Shown in pieces: positions 47,134 to 56,243 of a DNA stretch of 64,000 nucleotides. Position 1 is the stretch's first letter, and every line of letters begins with the position of its first letter. The notes beneath the pieces are model-generated. The model was not told where the DNA came from. It made no database searches and saw nothing but the letters and a program-made list of their open reading frames with translations. A program made the translations under genes and the position numbers. Source of the DNA: CAWDVK01 sp963805715 (lineage in GTDB: Bacteria > Actinomycetota > Actinomycetes > Streptosporangiales > Streptosporangiaceae). The stretch covers positions 15,456-79,455 of the forward strand of contig CAWDVK010000011.1 in NCBI GenBank assembly GCA_963805715.1, read 5' to 3'.

Positions 47134-47298
47134 CGTGTTCGTGCCGGCCGGTCCCAGCCCACCCGGCCCGCCTGGCCGTCTCAGGCCCGCCCGGCTGGGC
47201 TGGCCGCGACGTGGGTGCGTGCCTGCGGTGGCTGTTTGCGCAGCAGACGCGCATCCACGTTGCTGCGGGATAGACGGCCGGCGGCTGGCGGGCGCGGG

Positions 47299-47715
47299 TC
47301 AGGCCGGCGTGGGCAGGATGGCGAGGATCTCGGTCCCGTCCTGCACGCACTTGGAGGCCTGCCCGGTCTGCAGCACCGTGGGCGTCGAGAATCCCTGACA
47401 GGTCCAGCCGCTGACTTTGACCGGGCCGCCGCCCCCGTTGCCCGGAGCCTTGCCTTCCTCGATCGCGCTCGCGTAGCCGCGCTCGATCCGCATCGCCGTC
47501 GCGCAGCCGACATGCCCCCGTGCCACCTCGATGTGCACCGGTACGTTCGCGGCCGAGCGAGCGGTCCCGCACGACGCGGGGCCAGCGGCGGCGGCCGGGT
47601 GGCTGCAGCCCGCGACGCCCAGGATGGCCAGCGTGAGCGCGGGCGCCAGCTTCAGCCGGGCACGTACCAGCTGATGGGTGCCTCGCTCAGGCCTGGTCGC
47701 CTGGCACTCCTGCAT
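47299..47715 (-). CDS. Secreted lipoprotein of unknown function
   Basis: 138 aa. A signal peptide (LVRARLKLAPALTLAILGVAGC) ends in a good lipobox, LGVAGC, so the mature protein should be attached to the outer face of the membrane by its Cys. The mature part has three more cysteines (ASCGTA, HVGCAT, WTCQGF, SKCVQDG give four) suited to two disulfides. Similar small proteins are common in actinomycetes but have no assigned function. ATG 47715 has GGGAGAGGG upstream. It converges with pheT and diverges from argC. Confidence 0.75.
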   Translation of the reverse strand: MQECQATRPERGTHQLVRARLKLAPALTLAILGVAGCSHPAAAAGPASCGTARSAANVPVHIEVARGHVGCATAMRIERGYASAIEEGKAPGNGGGGPVKVSGWTCQGFSTPTVLQTGQASKCVQDGTEILAILPTPA

Positions 47716-47861
47716 GGACCCTCTCCCTTCCGCGCCCCAATCATGCCGTCCCGCAAGCTTTGACCCAAGTCAGTTGGGGGATCCGGTCCGGCACGGCGGA
47801 GCCGGGCACGCCATTATGCGCCGGAGGCGGTGAGCGCCGGCCAGCACCACTAGCCTTCGGC

Positions 47862-47946
47862 ACCGGACAGGCGGTGCGGGAGGCGGCCAGCGTTCCGCCA
47901 GCCGGGCGCTACCGGACAGGCGGTGCGGGAGGCGGCCAGCGTTCCG
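47862..47946. repeat. Two exact 36-bp direct repeats upstream of argC
   Basis: The 36-bp unit beginning ACCGGACAGGCGGTGCGGG occurs at 47862-47897 and 47911-47946 (49-bp period, 13-bp spacer) in the 300-bp gap between the lipoprotein gene and argC. No gene inside. It lies 27 bp upstream of the ARG operator. Confidence 0.92.
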
Positions 47947-47973
47947 TTACCCCCTGGCCTGCGACCGCTATCA

Positions 47974-48006
47974 TTGCATAATCAATCTAAACAATGCATA
48001 ATCATT
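47974..48006 (+). promoter_or_regulatory. argC promoter overlapped by ARG-box-like operator
   Basis: An isolated AT-rich patch. TGCATAATCA occurs twice, at 47975-47984 and 47995-48004, exactly 20 bp (two helical turns) apart. TTGCAT (47974-47979), 17 nt and CATAAT (47997-48002) read as a promoter embedded in the same bases. TTGCATA-type half-sites are what I recall for ArgR operators in Streptomyces. The argR gene is in the same operon, so autoregulated repression by arginine-bound ArgR is likely. Confidence 0.8.
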
Positions 48007-48076
48007 CAAGAATAGGTTGGCCGGAGCTGTCGCGGACATGGGTCGCCGCGGTGCCTATAGCACGCTGGGAGGGCTG

Positions 48077-49339
48077 ATGGGGGCGCGGGTAGCGGTGGCC
48101 GGCGCGAGTGGATATGCAGGTGGCGAGCTGCTCCGGCTGCTCGCCGCGCATCCGGACCTCGAGCTGGGAGCCGTGACCGCGGACAGCAGCGCCGGCAAGG
48201 CCATCGGCGAGGTGCATCCGCACCTGGCGGGTATCAATGCCCTCGCCGACCGGGTCCTGCAGCCGCACGGCGAGGCCAGCCTGGCCGCCTGTGACCTCGT
48301 ATTCCTGGCGCTGCCCGCCGGCCAGTCAGCCGCGCTCGCCGCGACGCTGCCGGACAGCGTCAAGGCTGTTGACCTCGGGCCGGATTTCCGGCTCAGCGAT
48401 CCTGATGCCTGGACCAGGCACTACGGCAGCGTTCACGCCGGCCGCTGGGTCACTGGACTGCCCGAGCTGCCGGGAGCGCGCGAGCAGATCCGGACGGCCG
48501 GCCGGGTCGCCGCGCCCGGCTGCTACGCCACGGCCGCCATCCTGGCGCTCGTGCCGCTGGTGGCAGCCGGGCTGGTCCGGCCGGACGACATTGTCATCGT
48601 CGCCGCGTCGGGTACCTCCGGCGCCGGCCGCTCACTGCGGGCGGACCTGCTCGGCAGCGAGGTGATGGGGTCGGTCTCCGCTTACGCGGCCGGCGGCGCC
48701 CACCGGCACACGCCGGAGATCGAGCAGGCCGTGCGCGAGGCGGCCAGCGCGAGCGAAACTGGCCCGAGCGACGCCAGACCCGGCCAGGCCAGCGCGACCC
48801 AGGGCAGCGCGACCCAGGGCAGCGCGACCCAGGGCAGCGCGACCCAGGCCAGCGCGACTCAGGCCAGCGCGACTCAGGCCAGCGCGACCCAGGCCAGCCC
48901 TGACCGGGCCGTATCCCGCGAGCCAGGGCCAGACCGAGGGCCAGAGCCAGGGTCAGAGGCCCCCGGGCCGTCAGTCTGCGTGTCCTTCACGCCGCTGCTG
49001 GCGCCGATGCCGCGCGGCATCCTGGCCACCTGCACCGCCCGGCTGAGCAGTCCGGGCAGCGGGACCTCCGAGCTGCGCGCCGCGCTGACCGCGGCCTACG
49101 CGGCCGAGCCGTTCGCCTGCGTGCTGCCGGAGGGCCGCTGGCCGGCCACCGCCTCGGTAGCCGGATCCAACGGGGCGCAGCTGCAGGTCGCGGCGGACTC
49201 GCGGGCCGGCCGGGCCGTCATCGTGTCGGCCATCGACAACCTGGGCAAGGGCGCGGCCGGGCAGGCGATCCAGGATGCCAACCTCATGCTCGGACTGCCG
49301 GAGACTGCCGGTCTCACGGCAAGCGGGATCGCACCATGA
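48077..49339 (+). CDS. argC: N-acetyl-gamma-glutamyl-phosphate reductase with low-complexity insert
   Basis: NADPH enzyme, third step of arginine synthesis. 420 aa from ATG 48077 (MGARVAVAGASGYAGGELLRLLAAHP). Catalytic Cys is in APGCYATAAIL, and the His in HRHTPEIEQ. The C-terminal domain restarts at VCVSFTPLLAPMPRGILAT. Between EIEQ and this lies a foreign-looking block of about 75 residues with seven five-residue repeats (SATQG/SATQA), so the enzyme is some 70 residues longer than the usual 340-350. Start uncertain: GGGAGGG is only 3 nt away; ATG 48038 is an alternative with poorer context. First gene of the arg operon. Confidence 0.93.
   Translation: MGARVAVAGASGYAGGELLRLLAAHPDLELGAVTADSSAGKAIGEVHPHLAGINALADRVLQPHGEASLAACDLVFLALPAGQSAALAATLPDSVKAVDLGPDFRLSDPDAWTRHYGSVHAGRWVTGLPELPGAREQIRTAGRVAAPGCYATAAILALVPLVAAGLVRPDDIVIVAASGTSGAGRSLRADLLGSEVMGSVSAYAAGGAHRHTPEIEQAVREAASASETGPSDARPGQASATQGSATQGSATQGSATQASATQASATQASATQASPDRAVSREPGPDRGPEPGSEAPGPSVCVSFTPLLAPMPRGILATCTARLSSPGSGTSELRAALTAAYAAEPFACVLPEGRWPATASVAGSNGAQLQVAADSRAGRAVIVSAIDNLGKGAAGQAIQDANLMLGLPETAGLTASGIAP
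48791..48895 (+). repeat. 15-bp in-frame minisatellite in argC, seven copies
   Basis: Seven exact-length units of AGCGCGACCCAGGGC type encode SATQ(G/A). The first three copies are identical; the last four differ only at one or two positions (GGC to GCC, ACC to ACT). Sits between the catalytic half and the C-terminal domain of ArgC. Confidence 0.95.
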
Positions 49340-49352
49340 GCGGAGTCGCAGC

Positions 49353-50504
49353 ATGAGCGTTACCAGTCCACGAGGATTTCGAGCGGCTGGGGTCGCAGCC
49401 GGGATCAAGGAGTCAGGCGGCGCCAACGTCGCGGTCGTGCTCAATGACGGGCCGTCCGCGGCGGCGGCAGGCGTCTTCACCTCGAACCGGGTGCAGGCCG
49501 CGCCGGTGCTGTGGAGCCGGGAGGTGGCCAGGGGCGGCAAGATCCGTGCCGTCGTGCTCAACTCCGGCGGGGCCAATGCCTGCACCGGGCCGGCCGGCTT
49601 CGCCGACACGCACAAGACGGCAGAGTACCTGGCCGGGATCCTCTCGCTGTCGGCCGGCGAGATCGCGGTCTGCTCCACCGGGCTAATCGGGGAGCGGCTG
49701 CCGCTGGACCGGCTGCTGGCCGGCGTCGAGGCCGCCGTCGCGGCCGCATCCGCTGACGGCGGCCGGGCGGCGGCGGACGCCATCAGGACCACCGACACGG
49801 TAGCCAAGACCTGCACCGTGGAAGGCAGCGGTTACCTGATCGGCGGCATGGCCAAAGGCGCCGCGATGCTCGCGCCGGCCCTGGCCACCATGCTCGCCGT
49901 TCTGACCACCGATGCCGCGGTGCCGGCCGGCCAGCTCCACGCCGTCCTGCGCACGGCGGTATCCAGCACCTTCGACCGGCTCGACACCGACGGCTGCATG
50001 TCCACCAACGACACCGTGCTGCTGCTGGCCAGCGGCGCATCGGGCACCGAGCCGGACCAGGCCGAGTTCGCCGCGCTGGCCACCGCGGCCTGCGCTGACC
50101 TGGCCGGTCAGCTGCAGCAGGACGCCGAGGGCGCCAGCAAGACCATCGCGATCGACGTGGCCGGGGCCGCCAGCGAGGACGATGCCGTGCAGGTCGGCCG
50201 CGCGATCGCCCGATGCAACCTGCTGAAATGCGCCATCGCCGGCGAGGACCCGAACTGGGGCCGCGTGCTGGCCGCGGTCGGCACGACCAGCGCCGAGTTC
50301 GAGCCTGACCAGCTGCATGTTGCCATCAACGGCGTCTGGGTCTGCCGGAACGGGGCCGCGGCCGCGGACAGGGCGGGCGTGGACCTGCGGCCGCGGGAGG
50401 TGACGATCACGGTGGACCTGTCCGCGGGCCCGCACGCTGCCACCGTCCTGACCACCGATCTCACTGTCGCCTACGTGCACGAGAACTCGGCGTACTCGAC
50501 ATGA
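49353..50504 (+). CDS. argJ: Bifunctional ornithine acetyltransferase / N-acetylglutamate synthase
   Basis: Recycles the acetyl group from N-acetylornithine to glutamate. 383 aa. GGAG lies upstream of ATG 49353. The precursor self-cleaves before a Thr in KGxxMxxPxxATML; here KGAAMLAPALATMLAVLTT is intact apart from Ala at the second Gly of KGxG. Conserved DPNWGRV (EDPNWGRVLAAVG) near the end. The stop overlaps the argB ATG (ATGA). ArgJ gives a cyclic pathway, which fits the absence of argA and argE here. Confidence 0.96.
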   Translation: MSVTSPRGFRAAGVAAGIKESGGANVAVVLNDGPSAAAAGVFTSNRVQAAPVLWSREVARGGKIRAVVLNSGGANACTGPAGFADTHKTAEYLAGILSLSAGEIAVCSTGLIGERLPLDRLLAGVEAAVAAASADGGRAAADAIRTTDTVAKTCTVEGSGYLIGGMAKGAAMLAPALATMLAVLTTDAAVPAGQLHAVLRTAVSSTFDRLDTDGCMSTNDTVLLLASGASGTEPDQAEFAALATAACADLAGQLQQDAEGASKTIAIDVAGAASEDDAVQVGRAIARCNLLKCAIAGEDPNWGRVLAAVGTTSAEFEPDQLHVAINGVWVCRNGAAAADRAGVDLRPREVTITVDLSAGPHAATVLTTDLTVAYVHENSAYST

Positions 50505-51774
50505 CCACTCAGTCCGCGGCGACGCCGGCCGCTGCCGCCCAGTGCGGGGCTCTCGCCAAGGCAGCCACCCTGATCGAGGCACTGCCCTGGCTGGAGCGCT
50601 TCCACGGCCAGATCGTGGTGATCAAGTTCGGCGGCAACGCCATGGTCGACGACGCCCTGAGGGCCGCGTTCGCGCAGGATGTGGTGTTCCTGCGGTATGC
50701 GGGCCTGCGCCCGGTCGTGGTGCATGGCGGGGGCCCGCAGATCAACGCGCAGCTGACCAGGCTGGGCATGCCGACGACGTTTCGGGCGGGCCTGCGCGTG
50801 ACGACGCCGGAGACGATGGACGTGGTCCGGATGGTTCTGACCGGCCAGGTGAACCGGGAGGTCGTCGGGCTGATCAACCAGCACGGGCCGTTCGCCGTGG
50901 GCATGTCCGGCGAGGACGCGCACTTGCTGACCGCCCGCCGGGCACAGGCCAACGTCGACGGCGAGCTGGTCGACATCGGCCAGGTCGGCGAGATCGAGGC
51001 GGTCAACCCCGGCGCGATCAGCGCGCTGATCGCCGACGGCCGCATCCCGGTGATCAGCAGCGTCGCCCGCAGCGAGAGCGGCGAGATCCTGAACGTGAAC
51101 GCGGACACCGCCGCCGCCGCGCTGGCCGTCGCGCTGGGCGCGGCCAAGCTCGTGGTGCTGACCGACGTGGCCGGCCTGTACGCCGACTGGCCGGGCGCCC
51201 AGGCCGCGACAGGGCAGGCCGCGACAGGGCAGGCCGCGACACGCCCGGCAGCCACAGGCCCGGCAGCGACGGGCCAGGCAGCGACGGGCCCGGCAGCGAC
51301 GGGTCAGGCAGCGACAGGCCAGGCAGCGACAGATGCGGCCGGGCAGGGCGATGACGCAGCGCCGGCCGTCCTGCCGTCCGAGGTCATCAGCCAGCTCAGC
51401 GCGACCGAGCTCGCGGCCATGCTGCCGGGGCTGAGTGACGGCATGATCCCCAAGATGCGGGCCTGCCTGACCGCTGTGCACGGCGGCGTGCCGCAGGCGC
51501 ATGTGCTGGACGGGCGGCTGCCGCATGCCGTCCTGCTGGAGATCTTCACGGACTCGGGCATCGGCACGATGGTCGTTCCCGATAGCCCGGTCGCGCCCGC
51601 CGCCGTCCCGGCCAGTCCCGTCCCGGCCAGTCCCGTCCCGGCCAGTCCGGTCCCGGCCAGTCCGGTCCCGGCCAGTCCCGTCCCGGCCAGTCCCGTCCCG
51701 GCCAGTCCGGTCCCGGCCAGCTCCGCCTCGACCGCCGCCCCGAGCACCCCCGTCCCAACCCCCTGGAGCGCCCG

Positions 51775-51778
<4 letters not shown>
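50501..51778 (+). CDS. argB: N-acetylglutamate kinase with two low-complexity inserts
   Basis: Second step of arginine synthesis and usually the feedback-controlled one. The kinase core is normal: VVIKFGGNAMVDD, VVVHGGGPQINAQL, NVNADTAAAALAVALGA and FTDSGIGTMVV. Total 425 aa, against about 300 normally. The extra length comes from a nine-unit AATGQ-type array (nt 51200-51334) in the loop after LTDVAGLYADWPGA, and a C-terminal tail of eight VPASP units (nt 51605-51724). The first array interrupts a loop near the C-terminal lobe; the second follows the normal end. ATG overlaps the argJ stop; the argD ATG overlaps its stop. Confidence 0.95.
51200..51334 (+). repeat. 15-bp in-frame minisatellite in argB, nine copies
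   Basis: Nine units of CAGGCCGCGACAGGG or CCGGCAGCGACGGGC type encode (Q/P)AATG repeats. Variation is mostly synonymous third-base change plus CAG/CCG exchange. Confidence 0.95.
51605..51724 (+). repeat. 15-bp in-frame minisatellite at the 3' end of argB, eight copies
   Basis: Eight units of GTCCCGGCCAGTCCC encode VPASP repeats in the tail of ArgB; copies differ only by CCC/CCG at the last codon except the final one. Confidence 0.95.
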
Positions 51779-52979
<1,201 letters not shown>

Positions 52980-52980
<1 letters not shown>

Positions 52981-54038
52981 TGGGCGGGCCGAGCGGGATG
53001 GGCGGTGCGGGCGGGCCGGGCGGTGCGGGCGGGCCGGGCGGTGCGGGCGGGCCGGGCGGTGCGGGCGGGCCGGGCGGTGCGGGCGGGCCGGGCGGTGCGG
53101 GCGGGAGCAGGAAGGTCAGGCATTTCCTGCGGGACGATGACCTGTCCCCGGCGGAGCAGGCCGAGGTGCTGGCCCTGGGGGTCCGGCTGAAGGCCGACCG
53201 GCTGGCGCATCGCCCGCTGGCCGGCCCGCTCAGCGTGGCCGTGCTCTTCGACAAGCCGTCGCTGCGGACCCGCGTCTCCTTCGCCATCGGCATCACCGAG
53301 CTGGGCGGCTACCCGCTGGTGATCGACATGCAGGGCACGCACCAGGGCCGCGGCGAGCCGATCGAGGACCTCGCGCGGGTGCTCAGCCGGCAGGTCGTCG
53401 CGATCGCCTGGCGCACCTTCGGCCAGGACCGGGTCCAGACGCTGGCCTCCTTCTCCGCGGTGCCGGTGATCAACGCGCTGACCGACCAGTTCCATCCGTG
53501 CCAGCTGCTCGCCGACCTGCTGACCATCCAGGGCGCCTACGGCCAGCTCGGCGGGCTGACGCTGACGTTCCTCGGTGACGGGTCCAGTAACATGGCGCAG
53601 TCGTACCTGCTGGCCGGCGCCACGGCGGGCCTGCACGTGCGGATCTGCTCGCCGGATCAGTACCAGCCGTCGCCGGGCGTCGTCCTGGCTGCGGCGGAGA
53701 TCGCCGGGCGCACCGGCGGCTCGGTAACGGTCAGCGCTCACCCGGCGGACGCCTGCAAGGACGCGGAGGTGCTGGCCACCGATGTGTGGACCTCGATGGG
53801 CCAGGAGGGCGAGGAAGGCGAGCGGGAGGCCGCGATGGCTCCCTACCGCCTCGATCGGCCCAAGCTCTCGCTGGCCAGCCCGGCCTGCCGGGTGCTGCAC
53901 TGCCTGCCGGCGCACCGCGGCAGCGAGATCAGCGCCGAGGTGCTCGACGGCCCGGCCAGCCTGGCCTGGGAGCAAGCGGAGAACCGGCTGCATGCGCAGA
54001 AGGCGCTGCTGGCCTGGCTGCTGGCGAGGTCGCAGTGA
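52980..54038 (+). CDS. argF: Ornithine carbamoyltransferase with Gly-rich N-terminal extension
   Basis: Makes citrulline from ornithine and carbamoyl phosphate. The enzyme proper starts at RKVRHFLRDDDLSPAEQ and has the carbamoyl-phosphate loop as DKPSLRTRVSF (family STRTR, here SLRTR), the FHPCQLLADLLT (HPxQ) motif and LHCLPAHRG. Before it are about 40 residues of GGAGGPG, encoded by an 18-bp repeat. About 352 aa from ATG 52980 (TAATG with the argD stop); ATG 52998 is a second in-frame choice. The argR start overlaps the stop. Confidence 0.95.
53001..53090 (+). repeat. 18-bp in-frame minisatellite at the 5' end of argF, five exact copies
   Basis: Five identical copies of GGCGGTGCGGGCGGGCCG (plus a partial sixth) encode GGAGGP. 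Perfect identity suggests very recent expansion or continuing slippage. Confidence 0.95.
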
Positions 54039-54559
54039 CAGCCCGCCCGGAGGGCCCGGTGACCAAGGCAGCCCGGCACGGCCAGATCGTCGAGATCCTG
54101 ACCGGGCCAGGGGCGCCGGTCCGCTCGCAGGAGGACCTGGCCGACCGGCTGGCGCGCCGCGGCATCCGGGCCACCCAGGCCACGGTGTCCCGCGACCTGG
54201 ACGAGCTCGGCGCGGTGCGGCTGCGCGGCCCGGACGGCGGGCTCGTCTACGCGCTGCCCGGCGAGCCGGGCCTGGCCGGGCTGGCGGCCGAGCCGTCCGC
54301 CCGGCTGGCCAGGATCGTCGGGGAACTGCTCGTCAGCGCCGAGGCCAGCGCGAACCTGGTGGTGCTGCGCACCCCGGCCGGGGCGGCTCAGCTGCTCGCC
54401 TCGGCCATCGACCACGCGTCCTGGTCGGCCGTGCTCGGCACGGTGGGCGGTGACGACACCGTGCTGGTCATCGCCCGCGATCCGGCCGGCGGCGACGATC
54501 TGGCCCGCGCGCTGCTGCGGCTCGCGCAGCGCCGCGCGCATGCCGGGAGCCGGCCGTGA
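54035..54559 (+). CDS. argR: Arginine repressor
   Basis: Hexameric arginine-dependent DNA-binding regulator. 174 aa from GTG 54035 (overlapping the argF stop); GTG 54059 with GGAGGG 4 nt upstream would give MTKAARHGQIVEIL, also typical. N-terminal winged helix (SQEDLADRLARRGIRATQATVSRDLDELGAVRL), C-terminal arginine-binding and oligomerisation domain (GTVGGDDTVLVIARDP). Probable target: the operator in front of argC. Confidence 0.96.
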   Translation: MTARPEGPVTKAARHGQIVEILTGPGAPVRSQEDLADRLARRGIRATQATVSRDLDELGAVRLRGPDGGLVYALPGEPGLAGLAAEPSARLARIVGELLVSAEASANLVVLRTPAGAAQLLASAIDHASWSAVLGTVGGDDTVLVIARDPAGGDDLARALLRLAQRRAHAGSRP

Positions 54560-54687
54560 CAGGCCGCATCGGGCTCCGGAGACTGCCGAGCAAGATCGCC
54601 GCTGGCCGGGCTGGCCGCCAGGCCGGCTGATACCCTGCACAATCGCCCGAGTCGATGCCGGATGCAGGTCCGGCGTAGGGGGGTGTC

Positions 54688-56109
54688 GTGGGAAGCGACG
54701 AGCGCAATCAGCCGGTCCGGCTCTGGGGCGGCCGGTTCGAGTCCGGCCCGGCCGACGCGCTGGCCCGGCTGTCGGTCAGCGTGCAGTTCGACTGGCGGCT
54801 GGCGCCGTATGACCTGCTCGCGTCGGCCGCGCACGCGCGGGTGCTGCACAAGGCCAGGCTGCTGGACGATGCCGAGCTGGCCCGGATGCTCGCGGCGCTG
54901 ACCGACCTGGGGCAGGCCTGCCGCAGCGGCAGCTTCCGCCCGGCCGCGGCCGACGAGGACGTGCACACCGCGCTGGAGCGCGGGCTGCTCGAGCGGGTCG
55001 GCTCGCTCGGCGGCAAGCTGCGGGCCGGGCGCAGCCGCAACGACCAGATCGCCACCGACCTGCGGCTGTACCTGCGCGATCAGGCGCGGCTCGTCACCTC
55101 CCGGCTGACCGAGCTGGAGACGGCGCTGATCGCGCAGGCCGAGCGGCACATGGCCACGCCGGCGCCGGGCATGACCCACCTGCAGCACGCCCAGCCGGTG
55201 CTGCTGGCGCACCAGCTGCTGGCGCACGTGCAGGCGTTCGCCCGTGACGCGGACCGGCTGCGGGACTGGGACAAGCGGGCGGCGGTCTGCCCGCTGGGCT
55301 CGGGCGCGCTGGCCGGGTCCTCGCTGCCGATCGACCCGGAGGCCGTCGCGGCCGAGCTGGGCTTCGACGCCGCCGCCGACAACTCGATGGATGCGGTCAG
55401 CGACCGGGACTTCGCCGCCGAGTTCTGCTTCGCGGCGGCGCTGCTGGGCGTGCACCTGTCCCGGCTGGGCGAGGAAGTGGTGCTGTGGTCCTCGCACGAG
55501 TTCGGCTGGGCCGAGATCGACGACGCCTACGCCACCGGGTCCTCGATCATGCCGCAGAAGAAGAACCCGGACGTGGCCGAGCTGGCCAGGGGCAAGGCCG
55601 GCCGCCTGATCGGCGGCCTGACCGGGCTGCTGACCACCCTGAAGGGCCTGCCGCTGGCCTACGACCGGGACCTGCAGGAGGACAAGGAGCCGGTCTTCGA
55701 CGCGGTCGACACCCTGCTGACCGTGCTGCCGGCCATGGCCGGCCTGATCGCCACGCTCCGGTTCCACACCGAGCGGCTGGCCGCCAGTGCCGCGGCCGGC
55801 TTCTCCCTGGCTACCGATCTGGCCGAGCTGCTGGTGCGGCGGGGCACGCCGTTCCGGGACGCCCACGAGGTCGTCGGGCACCTGGTCGTGTGGTGCCAGG
55901 TGCACGACTGCGAGCTGTCCGACGTGAGCGACGAGGACCTGGCCAAGGTCTCGCCGCTGCTCACCCCCGACGTGCGCGAGGTGCTGACGGTGCCGGGCGC
56001 GCTGGCTGCCCGGGCCGGCCGCGGCGGCACCGCGCCGGTCCGGGTCGCCGAGCAGCTGGCCCGGCTCCGGCTGGCCGTGGACGAGCAGGCCGCCTGGGCG
56101 GCCGGCTGA
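54688..56109 (+). CDS. argH: Argininosuccinate lyase
   Basis: Last step of arginine synthesis, splitting argininosuccinate to arginine and fumarate. 473 aa. LWGGRFESGPADALARLS start, AGRSRNDQIATDLRLYLRD, THLQHAQPVLLAHQLL and the GSSIMPQKKNPD signature. GTG start 129 bases after argR. The small gap holds no argG, which often lies here. Confidence 0.96.
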   Translation: MGSDERNQPVRLWGGRFESGPADALARLSVSVQFDWRLAPYDLLASAAHARVLHKARLLDDAELARMLAALTDLGQACRSGSFRPAAADEDVHTALERGLLERVGSLGGKLRAGRSRNDQIATDLRLYLRDQARLVTSRLTELETALIAQAERHMATPAPGMTHLQHAQPVLLAHQLLAHVQAFARDADRLRDWDKRAAVCPLGSGALAGSSLPIDPEAVAAELGFDAAADNSMDAVSDRDFAAEFCFAAALLGVHLSRLGEEVVLWSSHEFGWAEIDDAYATGSSIMPQKKNPDVAELARGKAGRLIGGLTGLLTTLKGLPLAYDRDLQEDKEPVFDAVDTLLTVLPAMAGLIATLRFHTERLAASAAAGFSLATDLAELLVRRGTPFRDAHEVVGHLVVWCQVHDCELSDVSDEDLAKVSPLLTPDVREVLTVPGALAARAGRGGTAPVRVAEQLARLRLAVDEQAAWAAG

Positions 56110-56182
56110 CGGCCCCTCGCGGCCCCGCCCCGGCGGCCCCGCCCCGGCAGCCCCGCCCGGGCCTTCCCCGCCCGCCCGCCCG

Positions 56183-56243
56183 CTTCCATGATCGCGGAAT
56201 CCCGTCAGTCATAATGACCGACAGGATTCCGCGATCATGGAAG
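56183..56243. repeat. 61-bp near-perfect palindrome overlapping the start of mpg
   Basis: Outer arms of 20 bp (CTTCCATGATCGCGGAATCC at 56183-56202, exact reverse complement at 56224-56243). The inner 21 nt go on pairing (GTC with GAC, GTCAT with ATGAC) with two mismatches and one central base at 56213. The candidate mpg ATG is at 56214-56216. A strong cruciform/hairpin; it may act as a terminator between argH and mpg or be a copy of a dispersed palindromic element. Confidence 0.95.

Noticed and set aside
48791..48895. CRISPR-like array
   Set aside because: The repeats are contiguous 15-mers without unique spacers and are in frame within argC; no cas genes in the window.
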